From: Chryseobacterium mucoviscidosis
GTDB taxonomy: Bacteria > Bacteroidota > Bacteroidia > Flavobacteriales > Weeksellaceae
Reading direction: 5' to 3'
Assembly (NCBI RefSeq): GCF_002177115.1
Contig: NZ_MVAG01000128.1
Coordinates: forward strand, 186,001-250,000
DNA: 64,000 bases
The translations under genes and the position numbers were made by a program. Positions 32,769-41,832 of the stretch are shown here, piece by piece. Under the pieces are notes generated by a model, which was not told where the DNA came from, ran no database searches, and saw only the letters and a list, made by a program, of their open reading frames with translations. Within the stretch, counting starts at the first letter, position 1; every line of letters starts with the position of its first letter.

Positions 32769-33521
32769 CTAAAAAATATAATCTTTCATACGGGAAGTAG
32801 CCATTTCTTTCTCGTTGATCCAACTCAGGAGGGCATCTAATTTGTCCTCCATTTTTTTGCCCGAATTCAGCCTTCTGTAAAAGGGAATATCAAACGGATA
32901 TTTCTGGAAATCTGTAAACTGCCAAGAATTGAGATAAATCAGAACAAAATCATCTTTTTTCAGGGTTTCAAAAACCATGCTCTGATAATATTTCATCGGA
33001 AGCATCTGAAATACAAAATCGTTATACGGAAGCTGACTGTAAGGAGAAATACTTTCCGGAACAATACTCAATCCATCTTCCTCATTAATCTGCGTATCTC
33101 TTTTCAGACGTTTGAAAGGGAAAAGAATATTGGCATTATCTATATTGGAAACGTAATTAAATTCCAGCAATTTTAAATCCTGCTGTGGAAGTTTATTGTC
33201 TTTCTGACGAATTCCGCGAATCTGTTTTTCTAAAAATTCCTGAGTAAATTTTTTAGCATCGTCAATTTCCGGAAGGGTAGAATTTTTATTATAAAAAGCA
33301 ATTTCATGCCCTTGGAATGAAATTGCTTTTATTAAATTCTGAAGTTTCTGAGCGATCGAAATCTCTACAAAAAAACTTGCTTTAACATCATGAATGTCTA
33401 AAATTCTAAGTATTGCTTTTGTATTATCTTCTGAAATTTTCAGCCTTTCTTCATCGGAAATAAACTGCTCTTTTATACAGTCAGCTTCAATATTCAGAAT
33501 GTTAAATGTGAACAATATCAT
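32769..33521 (-). CDS. NodB-fold (polysaccharide deacetylase-like) protein lacking metal ligands
   Basis: The 250 residues follow the layout of the NodB deacetylase family: first strand ILFTFNILNIEAD, then NTKAILRILDIHDVKASFFVE, then KAISFQGHEIAFYNKNS. In active enzymes the first motif holds TFDD and the third holds the HxxxH metal ligands. Here these read TFNI and AFYNKNS, so the Asp pair and both His are missing. It is probably a non-catalytic or repurposed member and is cytoplasmic (no signal peptide). It lies upstream of nothing obvious; the threonine dehydrogenase precedes it on the same strand about 85 bp away. Confidence 0.65.
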   Translation of the reverse strand: MILFTFNILNIEADCIKEQFISDEERLKISEDNTKAILRILDIHDVKASFFVEISIAQKLQNLIKAISFQGHEIAFYNKNSTLPEIDDAKKFTQEFLEKQIRGIRQKDNKLPQQDLKLLEFNYVSNIDNANILFPFKRLKRDTQINEEDGLSIVPESISPYSQLPYNDFVFQMLPMKYYQSMVFETLKKDDFVLIYLNSWQFTDFQKYPFDIPFYRRLNSGKKMEDKLDALLSWINEKEMATSRMKDYIF

Positions 33522-33606
33522 TTAAATTAAATTTTAGATATTTTTTATAATAAATTAAAAATCAGATGTTAAAATAACCCTTATTTAAATTAAAACTTGA
33601 AATAAA

Positions 33607-34572
33607 TTAATTTTTAGTTAATTTGATTTTCAAATTTTTAATCATGTCTTTTGTCATTTCAGAAATCCCGAAATCATAGCTTAATCCCCAGTCTTTTTTC
33701 GCTACGGAGTCATCAATTGAAGCCGGCCAGGAATCTGCGATTGCCTGTCTGAAATCCGGTTTATAATCGATCTCGAATTCCGGAATTTCTTTCTTAATTT
33801 CTTCAGCCAGTTCTTTTGGCGTGAAAGACATTCCGCCTAAATTATAAGAAGATCTTACGGTAAGATTTTCTTTCGGAGCTTCCATTAATTTCAGGGTTGC
33901 GTTGATGGCATCATCCATATACAACATCGGCATTCCTGTGTTTTCGGAAATAAAACTTGTGTATTTTCCTTCTTCGATGGCTTCATAAAAAATCTCAACA
34001 GCATAATCTGTAGTTCCACCACCTGCAGGAGTTTTCCATGAAATCAATCCCGGATAACGGATGCTTCTTACATCTACTCCATGCTTATCAAAATAATACT
34101 CGCACCATTTCTCACCCGCCATTTTAGAAATTCCGTAAACCGTGGTTGGATTTAAAACAACATCCTGTTCCACATTTTCTTTAGGAATTCCTTTTCCAAA
34201 AACCGCAATGGAACTCGGCCAGAAAATCTTTTGGATAAGTCCTTCTTTTGCCATTTCACAAAAATGAAGCAGGGGCTCCAGATTTAATTTCCATGCGAAA
34301 ATGGGCTGCTTTTCTGAAGTACCCGACAATAATGAAGCCAAATGATAAACGGTAGTAATATCGTAGTCTTTAATCACCTGTCTTACCAATTGGGTATTGG
34401 TAACATCCATTCTTTCGTAATGACCTGCCGCGGTAATTCCCTTTTGCCATCTGTCGAGTCCCGAAGCCACAACATTTTCTGCTCCGTGAATTTCAACAAG
34501 TCTGTTTGTAAGCTCGGTGCCGATCTGTCCTAAAGCACCTGTAATAAGTATTCTTTCCGTGTGGGATTTCAT
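33607..34572 (-). CDS. L-threonine 3-dehydrogenase, GalE-like (short-chain) type
   Basis: An NAD-dependent oxidoreductase of 321 residues. It has the nucleotide motif GALGQIG near the N terminus, the Ser in WPSSIAVFG and the YxxxK pair in YGISKMAGEK. The body (FGKGIPKENV, SIRYPGLISWKTPAGGGTTDYA, YNLGGMSFTPKELA) matches the UDP-galactose-epimerase-like threonine dehydrogenases known from Flavobacterium and Cytophaga rather than sugar epimerases. It oxidises threonine to 2-amino-3-ketobutyrate. It is divergent from ggt. Confidence 0.88.
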   Translation of the reverse strand: MKSHTERILITGALGQIGTELTNRLVEIHGAENVVASGLDRWQKGITAAGHYERMDVTNTQLVRQVIKDYDITTVYHLASLLSGTSEKQPIFAWKLNLEPLLHFCEMAKEGLIQKIFWPSSIAVFGKGIPKENVEQDVVLNPTTVYGISKMAGEKWCEYYFDKHGVDVRSIRYPGLISWKTPAGGGTTDYAVEIFYEAIEEGKYTSFISENTGMPMLYMDDAINATLKLMEAPKENLTVRSSYNLGGMSFTPKELAEEIKKEIPEFEIDYKPDFRQAIADSWPASIDDSVAKKDWGLSYDFGISEMTKDMIKNLKIKLTKN

Positions 34573-34663
34573 TTTTAACTTTTATTTGTTGATCGAAAGC
34601 AAAAGTAAATATTTTAGCCCCTATCTTAAAACAAAATCGTAAATTCGAATATAAATTTTGTAA

Positions 34664-36349
34664 ATGAAAAAGATTATTGTTTCACTTATTTTATTTTCTA
34701 CCACAATTTCAGCACAATACACAGATATTACTATTGTGAAGGAAGTGAAGGTTAAAAATAAAGGAGTGGTTGTTTCTGCACATCCGTTAGCAAGCGAAGC
34801 AGGAGCAAAAGTGATGAAAATGGGAGGAAATGCGTATGATGCAATTGTTGCTACGCAATATGCACTTGCTGTTGTTTATCCGCAGGCGGGAAATATCGGC
34901 GGAGGCGGATTTTTGGTTGGTGTAAAAAATAATGGTGAAAAATTTACAATCGATTATCGTGAAACGGCGCCTAAAAAAGCAAGCCGCGATATGTACGTCG
35001 ACAAAAACGGTAAAGCCAATACCGATCTTTCCCAAAACGGAAGATTAGCTGTTGGAATTCCGGGAAGTGTGGCTGGTTTTTTTGCCACTTTAAAATACTG
35101 TAAACTTCCGATGGAGAAACTAATTCAACCCGCCATAGATCTTGCTGAAAAAGGATTTGCGATTACCGAACAGGAAGCTAACTTACTGAATAACAATAAA
35201 CAGAATTTCCAGAAGCACAATCAGTCTTCCATTGTTTTTGTTAAAGATATTCCCTGGAAAGCCGGAGATCTTTTGGTTCAGAAGGATTTGGCTGAAACGT
35301 TAAAGTTGATTCAGAAACAAGGTTTAAAAGGCTTTTACGAAGGAAAAACAGCTGAACTTCTGGTTTCTGAAATGAAAAAAGGAAACGGAATTATTACTTC
35401 TGAAGATCTTAAAAATTATAAAGTTGCCGAAAGAAAAGCACTTGAATTTGATTACAAAGGAAATCAGGTGGTTTCTATGCCTTTGCCTTCGAGCGGCGGA
35501 CTTCTTCTTGCGCAAATGCTGAAAATGGCAGCTTATGAAAATCTGGAAAAATATCAGCAAAATTCTACACAGGCTGTTCAGGTGATGGTGGAAGCCGAAA
35601 GAAGAGCGTATGCAGACAGAGCGGAATATATGGGCGATCCCGATTTTATTCAGGATAAAACTTCTTATCTGATTTCTGACGAATATCTGAAGAACCGATG
35701 GAAAAGTTTCAGTTTCAGTAAAGCAACTCCGAGTGCGGAAGTGGGGAAAATAACCAAACAACCTAAAGAATCTACAGAAACGACCCATATTTCAGTGATT
35801 GACAAGGATGGAAATGCAGCAGCAGTAACCACTACTTTGAATGGTTATTACGGAAGTAAGGTTGTCGTTTCGGGAGCAGGATTTTTCTTAAATAATGAAA
35901 TGGACGATTTTTCCATAAAACCGGGTGTCCCGAATATGTTTGGAGCGGTTGGCGGAGAGGCAAATTCCATTCAGCCGAATAAAAGGATGCTTTCTTCGAT
36001 GACTCCAACGATTGTTCTGAAAAACGGAAAACCTTACATGGTAGTCGGAACTCCGGGAGGAACGACGATTCCTACTTCTGTTTATCAGGCTATTGTTGAT
36101 GTGATCGATTTTAAGCAGAATGCGAATATTTCTGTCAATGCTCCAAAATTTCATCATCAGTGGCTTCCTGAAACGGTTGCTTTTGAAAAGAATTTCCCCG
36201 AAACCACGATTAAGGATCTGGAAAAATTAGGATATAAGTCTGAAAAATGGAACCAGATCGGAAGAACAGAAATGATTCTGATTGATGACAATGGAAATAT
36301 TCATGCGGTTGCAGACGGACGCGGTGATGATTCTGTGGCGGTGGAATAG
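34664..36349 (+). CDS. ggt: Gamma-glutamyltransferase
   Basis: Ggt hydrolyses or transfers the gamma-glutamyl group of glutathione-like peptides in the periplasm. The 561-residue precursor has a signal peptide (MKKIIVSLILFSTTISAQ), the N-terminal motif VVSAHPLASEAGAKVMKMGG, and the autocleavage site in ESTETTHISVIDKDG, where the Thr becomes the N-terminal nucleophile of the small subunit. Substrate-loop residues follow in NNEMDDFSIKPG, SSMTPTIV and GTPGGTTIPT. It is followed by a GC-rich hairpin and is divergent from the threonine dehydrogenase. Confidence 0.96.
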   Translation: MKKIIVSLILFSTTISAQYTDITIVKEVKVKNKGVVVSAHPLASEAGAKVMKMGGNAYDAIVATQYALAVVYPQAGNIGGGGFLVGVKNNGEKFTIDYRETAPKKASRDMYVDKNGKANTDLSQNGRLAVGIPGSVAGFFATLKYCKLPMEKLIQPAIDLAEKGFAITEQEANLLNNNKQNFQKHNQSSIVFVKDIPWKAGDLLVQKDLAETLKLIQKQGLKGFYEGKTAELLVSEMKKGNGIITSEDLKNYKVAERKALEFDYKGNQVVSMPLPSSGGLLLAQMLKMAAYENLEKYQQNSTQAVQVMVEAERRAYADRAEYMGDPDFIQDKTSYLISDEYLKNRWKSFSFSKATPSAEVGKITKQPKESTETTHISVIDKDGNAAAVTTTLNGYYGSKVVVSGAGFFLNNEMDDFSIKPGVPNMFGAVGGEANSIQPNKRMLSSMTPTIVLKNGKPYMVVGTPGGTTIPTSVYQAIVDVIDFKQNANISVNAPKFHHQWLPETVAFEKNFPETTIKDLEKLGYKSEKWNQIGRTEMILIDDNGNIHAVADGRGDDSVAVE

Positions 36350-36518
36350 TTGACGTTTTTGTAGTTAATTAAAAAAACTGACTCAAAAACATATTAATTA
36401 ATTGATTATCAAATGTTTTTATTCGTCAAAATGGGAAGAGTAAAATAATCTGGATTTTGAGACCGTTTTTTGAGATTCTTGCTTCATTAAAATTATATAA
36501 AAATTTAAAATAAGTTTG

Positions 36519-36549
36519 GTTTCGGCTCGGGCTTCGCCCGAGCCGAAAC
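36519..36549. terminator. GC-rich three-base-loop hairpin downstream of ggt
   Basis: GTTTCGGCTCGGGC at 36519-36532 and GCCCGAGCCGAAAC at 36536-36549 form a perfect 14-bp stem with a TTC loop. It is family D, 170 bp after ggt and 70 bp before the symporter. There is no T-tract; a terminator or repeat function is inferred. Confidence 0.55.
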
Positions 36550-36618
36550 TATTCATGACATTTGTCATTATTTTAAAGCAAATTTCACTAATTTTCGGTT
36601 TTTAAAATCAATATTCTT

Positions 36619-37899
36619 TTGAAAGCAAAAAAAATTTACCACCAGCTTTATTTTCAGGTTATTATTGCGATTGTTGCGGGAATTCTTTTAGGAAGATTTT
36701 ATCCGGAACTTGGTGAAAAAATGAAACCTTTGGGCGACGGATTCATCAAACTCGTGAAAATGATTATTGCTCCGGTGATTTTCATTACCCTCACCTTAGG
36801 AATCGCGCACATGACTGATCTGAAGAAAGTGGGCAGAATTGCGGTTAAAGCAATGATTTATTTCTTTACGTTTTCAACGTTGGCATTGGTTATCGGTTTG
36901 GTGGTAGGAAATATCTTACAGCCGGGTCATGGTCTTAATATTGATCCTTCTACCCTTTCGGGCGATGTTTCGCAATATCAGCAAAAAGCACATGAAACGA
37001 CTTTAACGGGTTTCATCATGAATATTATTCCGGAAACGCTTTTCAGTCCGTTGGTTGGAGATAATATTCTGCAGGTTCTTCTTGTTGCGATTTTAATGGG
37101 AGTGGCTTTGGTTTTAACAAAAGAAAAGAGCCAGAAAGTAACGGATTTTTTACAGGATCTTTCCACTCCGGTTTTTAAAATTGTGCATATGCTGATGAAA
37201 CTGGCGCCGATCGGAGCCTTCGGAGCGATGGCTTTTACCATTGGAAAATACGGACTTCATTCGGTTTTGAATCTGATTTTTTTGGTGGGAACGTTTTATA
37301 TAACTTCTGCATTATTTGTGGTTTTGGTTTTAGGCGCTATCGCCTGGTACAACGGTTTTAATATTTTTAAGCTGATGTATTATATGAAGGAGGAGCTTTT
37401 GCTGGTTTTAGGAACGAGTTCTTCAGAATCTGCACTTCCCGGAATAATGGAAAAGCTTGAAAAAGCAGGCTGTTCAAGAGCGATTGTCGGTTTGGTGGTT
37501 CCTACAGGATATTCTTTCAATCTCGACGGAACCAATATTTATATGACGCTGGCTTCACTTTTTATTGCCCAGGCTCTGAACATCCATCTTCCAATTGAAA
37601 AACAGATCATTCTTCTTTTGGTTGCCATGCTGAGTTCTAAAGGTGCAGCCGGAGTTACGGGAGCGGGATTTGTGACTTTAGCGGCAACATTAGCGGTTGT
37701 TCCTGAAATTCCGATTGCCGGAATGACGCTGATTTTGGGAATCGATAAGTTTATGAGTGAATGCCGTGCTTTAACCAACGTAATCGGAAATTCTGTTGCA
37801 ACGGTAGTGGTTGCCAATTGGGAAAAACAACTGGATAAAGATCAGCTTCAATATTGTCTGGATCATCCGAATGAAGTGGAAAAAAAACTGGAGGTTTAG
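36619..37899 (+). CDS. Dicarboxylate/amino acid:cation symporter (GltP/DctA family)
   Basis: A 426-residue inner-membrane carrier of the DAACS family with eight helices and two re-entrant hairpins. Signatures are the serine-rich hairpin [36 protein letters not shown], the second hairpin [21 protein letters not shown] and the substrate-site region [23 protein letters not shown]. It takes up glutamate/aspartate or C4-dicarboxylates with H+ or Na+. Initiation is at a TTG ([12 protein letters not shown]); no ATG is available upstream of the first helix. Confidence 0.93.
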   Translation: MKAKKIYHQLYFQVIIAIVAGILLGRFYPELGEKMKPLGDGFIKLVKMIIAPVIFITLTLGIAHMTDLKKVGRIAVKAMIYFFTFSTLALVIGLVVGNILQPGHGLNIDPSTLSGDVSQYQQKAHETTLTGFIMNIIPETLFSPLVGDNILQVLLVAILMGVALVLTKEKSQKVTDFLQDLSTPVFKIVHMLMKLAPIGAFGAMAFTIGKYGLHSVLNLIFLVGTFYITSALFVVLVLGAIAWYNGFNIFKLMYYMKEELLLVLGTSSSESALPGIMEKLEKAGCSRAIVGLVVPTGYSFNLDGTNIYMTLASLFIAQALNIHLPIEKQIILLLVAMLSSKGAAGVTGAGFVTLAATLAVVPEIPIAGMTLILGIDKFMSECRALTNVIGNSVATVVVANWEKQLDKDQLQYCLDHPNEVEKKLEV

Positions 37900-37950
37900 C
37901 CTGACATTGTTTAATCTGAAACAGATTTAGTTTTTATAATGACTTTCATT

Positions 37951-38054
37951 CTAGCCGCGATTGAGCGGTCTGTCTGAGCTCTTTTTTGGATTCGGGGGGG
38001 GGGTGGCCGCCGCCGAATCCAAAAAAGCGAGTAGCGAAAGCGCGAAACAGCTCC
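37951..38054 (+). repeat. Family A element with an eroded palindrome and a G10 tract
   Basis: Flanks CTAGCCGCGATTGAGCGG, TGTCTGAGCTC and, on the right, AGCGAGTAGCGAAAGCGCGA ending AGCTCC match the copy at 23502-23616. The core arms TTTTTTGGATTCGG (37982-37995) and CCGAATCCAAAAAA (38013-38026) are intact. The inner left arm is a run of ten G where the right arm predicts GGCGGCGG, so the palindrome is decayed there. Confidence 0.75.
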
Positions 38055-38100
38055 TAAAATTAAATAGATAACAATTCCTTTTTTACCGGAATGACGGTTT

Positions 38101-38952
38101 TTAGATTAAAATTCTTAAGCTTGATGGCTTAACTTTTACATGAACCGGAGATTTTATTTTGTTGAATTCTCCGTCGAGATGCCAGTCTTTGGTATTCACC
38201 TTAAATTCTATTTCGGAAACAGGCAAATAAGTAATGTAATCGTCCTGTTTCAGTTTTTTGGTAAACATTCTGAACGCAAAAAGCATGGAATAGAAGAAAG
38301 GAAATTTTTTAACAAGAACCATATCCACCAAACCATCACTTTTACTTGCATGAGGTGCAATATAAGCGTTGTTTCCAAATTGTCTTGTGTTGGCGATGTT
38401 TACCATTAAATATTTCCCGTTGTACTGCTTGTATTTTTCGTCAAAAAACTTCAGTTTGATTGGCTTGTAGCTGAAAAAGGTTTTAAAAGAGACTTTGATA
38501 TAATTTTTAAATCCTCTTGTGGTTTTTTCAAATTCCTTTACGACTTTGCCATCGAATCCGGTTCCGGAAACATTGATGGAAAGCCTGTCATTTACTGTGA
38601 ACGTATCAATCTTTCTGGAATTTTTGGTTCTGATCTTTTCCAGTAATTCATCCAGATTTTTGCTGAACTGGGTTTCGTTGGAAAATCCGTTTCCGGAACC
38701 TGCCGGAAAAATCGCCAGAATTTTTTCTGTGTTGATGAGATTTCTGGCTACGGTAGAAATGGTTCCGTCGCCTCCGATGGCTACAAAAATCTCCACGGTA
38801 TTAAAATGATCCTGAATAAACTGATCGGTTCCGGGAATAGATTCGGAGATGTAATACAAAGGATCTTTCACCTTTGCTTTCAGTTCGTTAAGAAAAGGCT
38901 GATAATTTTTTTTCGCCGAAAAAGGATTGATGATGAAAGCGACTTTTTCCAT
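38101..38952 (-). CDS. Diacylglycerol/lipid kinase family protein (YegS/DgkB-like)
   Basis: The 283-residue protein has the DAGK catalytic fold: an N-terminal strand motif FIINPFSAKKN, the nucleotide-binding GGDGTI at 60-65, and the second glycine motif FPAGSGNGFSNE. Further elements (ISGTGFDGKVVKEFE-like and SDGLVDMVLVKKF) are standard for YegS/DgkB kinases, which phosphorylate diacylglycerol or related lipids at the membrane. The exact lipid substrate is unknown. It is downstream of the 38996 lipoprotein gene on the same strand but separated by a terminator. Confidence 0.88.
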   Translation of the reverse strand: MEKVAFIINPFSAKKNYQPFLNELKAKVKDPLYYISESIPGTDQFIQDHFNTVEIFVAIGGDGTISTVARNLINTEKILAIFPAGSGNGFSNETQFSKNLDELLEKIRTKNSRKIDTFTVNDRLSINVSGTGFDGKVVKEFEKTTRGFKNYIKVSFKTFFSYKPIKLKFFDEKYKQYNGKYLMVNIANTRQFGNNAYIAPHASKSDGLVDMVLVKKFPFFYSMLFAFRMFTKKLKQDDYITYLPVSEIEFKVNTKDWHLDGEFNKIKSPVHVKVKPSSLRILI

Positions 38953-38960
38953 TAGTGCAA

Positions 38961-38990
38961 AAATAAAAAATGCTTCCGATGTGGAAGCAT
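38961..38990 (-). terminator. Rho-independent terminator of the RsiV-like gene
   Basis: ATGCTTCC (38970-38977) and GGAAGCAT (38983-38990) pair; on the minus strand a T-run follows. It lies between the stop at 38996 and the kinase start at 38952. Confidence 0.8.
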
Positions 38991-38995
38991 GATTG

Positions 38996-39817
38996 TTATT
39001 TAATTTTCATTCTTTTCATAAATTCTGGAGTAAGAGTTCCTTTAAGCTCTGTCCAAGAAACAGGGATTATAATATCTCCTGCTGCAAAAGCTGTAATTTC
39101 GTACGGACTGTAATGGAAATACAGGTTTTTGTCATCGAAATAAAAATTTTCCGTTGCCGGAATTTTGTCTACCAAAAGCATTTCAGAATTATTAACTTCT
39201 CCTTTATCATCTGTTGTTCCGCTGTTGGTTCTGTTGATATTTTTCATTAAAAGGGCTTCCAGTTTTTCCTTTGGCATGGAAGTAATGTCTTTTAATTCTA
39301 ATTTTTTATTGTTTTGAAGATCAAAAACTCTTTCGGAATAACCATAATTATCGTGTGCACCTCCTTCATAAGAAGCCCAAAAGTATTCTATATGGAGATA
39401 ATCATTGGTATTGGATTTTACTTTCATTGCTGTATCCGAATACCATTCCTGAGAGAATGAAATATCTGAAATCCAGTCTTTTGAATCTTTTCTGATGTTA
39501 TTAAAATATTCGTTTTTACTTTTTTGAAGATAATTCTGCAATCCTTCTCTGGAAAAATCGCCAATATTTTTTTCTGTAAAATAAATGCTGTCTAATAATT
39601 TTTTATCCTTTACTGTCGGGAACAGCAACATTTTGGAAGTATATTTAACGGTTAAAGAATCGCTTAATTTCGTGGAATCGCTAATTTTCACGGAATCTAC
39701 TGTAAACTTTTCGGGAGCTGCAGCTTCTGTTTCATTTATATTATTGCTTTCCGTCTTTTTACAGGCAGAAAAAATAAAGAAAGAAGAAAGTGCCAAGACC
39801 GCAATGGTATTTTTCAT
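38996..39817 (-). CDS. Lipoprotein with DUF3298/RsiV-like domain
   Basis: The 273-residue product has a lipoprotein signal (MKNTIAVLALSSFFIFSAC, lipobox Cys19), a Glu/Asn/Thr-rich linker, and then a domain with the pattern YFWASYEGGAHDNYGYSERVFDLQNNKKLELKDI, typical of DUF4163/DUF3298 (RsiV-like) proteins. The YEGGAH motif is the family's most conserved feature. RsiV in Bacillus senses lysozyme, but here there is no sigma factor or transmembrane anchor, so only the fold is shared. Its terminator separates it from the kinase downstream; the DUF3857 pair lies upstream. Confidence 0.8.
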   Translation of the reverse strand: MKNTIAVLALSSFFIFSACKKTESNNINETEAAAPEKFTVDSVKISDSTKLSDSLTVKYTSKMLLFPTVKDKKLLDSIYFTEKNIGDFSREGLQNYLQKSKNEYFNNIRKDSKDWISDISFSQEWYSDTAMKVKSNTNDYLHIEYFWASYEGGAHDNYGYSERVFDLQNNKKLELKDITSMPKEKLEALLMKNINRTNSGTTDDKGEVNNSEMLLVDKIPATENFYFDDKNLYFHYSPYEITAFAAGDIIIPVSWTELKGTLTPEFMKRMKIK

Positions 39818-39842
39818 AATTCTGATTTTCCTTCTTCAATGC

Positions 39843-39868
39843 AAAAACCATTCAAAAAATGAATGGTT
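39843..39868 (-). terminator. Rho-independent terminator of the DUF3857 pair
   Basis: AACCATTC (39847-39854) and GAATGGTT (39861-39868) form an 8-bp stem with a T-run on the minus strand, right after the stop at 39897. Confidence 0.75.
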
Positions 39869-39896
39869 TGAAATTATTTTTGAAAAAAAAATTTAA

Positions 39897-41831
39897 TTAC
39901 TGTTTTCTTACAAGACTGATGACCTGGTTTTCCTGTTTGGAAGCCACCCCCCAAATCTGTTTAAAAGCCGGATAATATTCTTTCTCATAATTCGGACTCT
40001 TAACTTTAGTGGTGGAAATTACTTCGATCTTGTTTCCTTTTTGCTCAGCAATATAACTGTATTCGATTTCTTTATCGTCGGTTACAATTTTTTTGTTTTT
40101 CGGCATTTCTTCAATGGCATATCCTTCCGGAATTTCCAAAACTATTTTCTTGATTCTGGTGAACGGCGAAGTAAAATCGATAAGGTATTTTCTTTCTTCT
40201 GTCTGATCGAATTCATTTGAGTTTTTATTTAAAAACAACATCGGATTGATAATCATTTTCTTTCCGATCCTGTCGATTAAATTTTCGGAAGAAAACTTCA
40301 TGGTGCTTTCAAAATCACCATTTTCATGTACTTTTGAATCGATATTGGTAAAGTCTATCGCAAAATTATCTTTATACTGCTTTTTGTATTTCTCTGCATT
40401 ATCGTCATAACTCTCTTTTGCAAAAATAGCATACGTTCCTGTGTCTTTATCGGAATAGGTTCCCGAAATGCTTCCGTCTGCATTAATTTTTGCCTCCGCC
40501 GTAAGATAGGTAAAACTTGTTTTTGCATTGATCATGGATAATTGCTGAACTTTGTCTTTATTCATCAAAATTCCGAACTGGTTCCAGTCTCTTGGCGGTA
40601 ACTGATCGATTGAAGACTGTTTTGAAGTCGCATCATACAAATGGAAACCATCTTTTGTCTGAATGGCAGCAATTACAAAATTCATATTGGAAACATTGGG
40701 TGAAGCGATGTTAATAAAACCATTGCTCACCGTAGAAATCGTAAGCGGATCTGCTTTAATTCCGGCTTCACGAAGCATCATGACCAGAAAAAGATTGATT
40801 TCTGCCGCATTTCCGGTTTTTGTTTCCAGCATTTTTTTGATACCGTCTTCTGTATAAATCCCTCTGTCTTTGTTCCATGTAAAGGTATTTTTAACATAAT
40901 CAAAAACAGCATTGGCTTTTTCTATCTCTCCTGAAATTCCTGAAATATTTGCAGGCATATTGTCTTTTGCCAGTCTTGTCTTCTTTAATTCTCCTCCGAA
41001 ATCTTCATTTTCATACAATCTGTCTTTGATCTTTTCCCACGACGAAGAATACAATTTAAGCTCTCTGAAGTTTGTTGAGTGAAGTTCTGCACTTATTTTT
41101 GTTCTGTAATTACGGTCGTTGTTTACAAATTTTTCTGTTTTAAAGCCTTTCACATTTTCATATCCAAAGCGGTAGGTTCTGTAATTCATTCCGTACATCA
41201 ATCTTTCTTCCACTTCTCTGTATTTGGGCGTCAGAAAACCTGTGTAATTTACATTATAAGCAATATTTGAAGGGCTGTCTAAAACATATTCCGTGTATAA
41301 CGAAGGTGTATCTGTTTCGATCATGATTTCCGGAACCACATAGAGAAACGGAGAAGTTACTTCATACTGATATTCAATGACAGAGCCGTTTTTCACATTC
41401 GGGAATGCAAATTTTGTGATGGAAACATATTTGCTCTCTTTACTTTTATATTTTGAACTTTTATCAACTTTTGTTGCTACGGAAGTACCGTTTTCCAGAT
41501 TGTATGTGAAAGCTTTTACCTTCGAAATGGTTTCCTGATCGCTTCCGCTTTGGTATAACGGAATTTCAAGATTCAACCAGTCTTCTGCTTTGTCCTTATC
41601 ATAAATTTTCACCCTGTAAAAAGCTTTTTTCACGAGATTTCCGGTATTGTTATCAATGCTGAAATGCAGCGATTTGAATAAAATTTCGGCAGGTGCATTT
41701 TCATCCAACGCTGATTTCTGCTTTGAAAGATCTGCATCATTAAATTTAGGATAGTTAAGAAATTCATGCTTCTGAGCTTCAACAAATATGAAATTCATTG
41801 AACAGAAAGCCACTAGAAATATTTTTTTCAT
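39897..41831 (-). CDS. DUF3857/transglutaminase-fold secreted protein, second of a tandem pair
   Basis: The 644-residue protein has a signal peptide (MKKIFLVAFCSMNFIFVEAQ), an N-terminal DUF3857 beta domain (about 50-250, ESKYVSITKFAFPNVKNGSVIEYQYE) and a transglutaminase-like core. In the core EIEKANAVFDYVKNTFTWNKDRGIYTEDGI precedes KTGNAAEINLFLVMMLREAGI. In this copy the usual Cys of the transglutaminase nucleophile site is replaced (GNAAEIN instead of GDCxxxT), so it may be catalytically inactive. The gap to the upstream paralogue is 1 bp, so the two are coupled. Confidence 0.85.
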   Translation of the reverse strand: MKKIFLVAFCSMNFIFVEAQKHEFLNYPKFNDADLSKQKSALDENAPAEILFKSLHFSIDNNTGNLVKKAFYRVKIYDKDKAEDWLNLEIPLYQSGSDQETISKVKAFTYNLENGTSVATKVDKSSKYKSKESKYVSITKFAFPNVKNGSVIEYQYEVTSPFLYVVPEIMIETDTPSLYTEYVLDSPSNIAYNVNYTGFLTPKYREVEERLMYGMNYRTYRFGYENVKGFKTEKFVNNDRNYRTKISAELHSTNFRELKLYSSSWEKIKDRLYENEDFGGELKKTRLAKDNMPANISGISGEIEKANAVFDYVKNTFTWNKDRGIYTEDGIKKMLETKTGNAAEINLFLVMMLREAGIKADPLTISTVSNGFINIASPNVSNMNFVIAAIQTKDGFHLYDATSKQSSIDQLPPRDWNQFGILMNKDKVQQLSMINAKTSFTYLTAEAKINADGSISGTYSDKDTGTYAIFAKESYDDNAEKYKKQYKDNFAIDFTNIDSKVHENGDFESTMKFSSENLIDRIGKKMIINPMLFLNKNSNEFDQTEERKYLIDFTSPFTRIKKIVLEIPEGYAIEEMPKNKKIVTDDKEIEYSYIAEQKGNKIEVISTTKVKSPNYEKEYYPAFKQIWGVASKQENQVISLVRKQ

Positions 41832-41832
41832 G

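Noticed and set aside
35324..35788. 154-codon antisense frame within ggt
   Set aside because: Shadow of a well-supported gene; Phe/His/Arg/Ser-rich translation typical of antisense frames in this genome.
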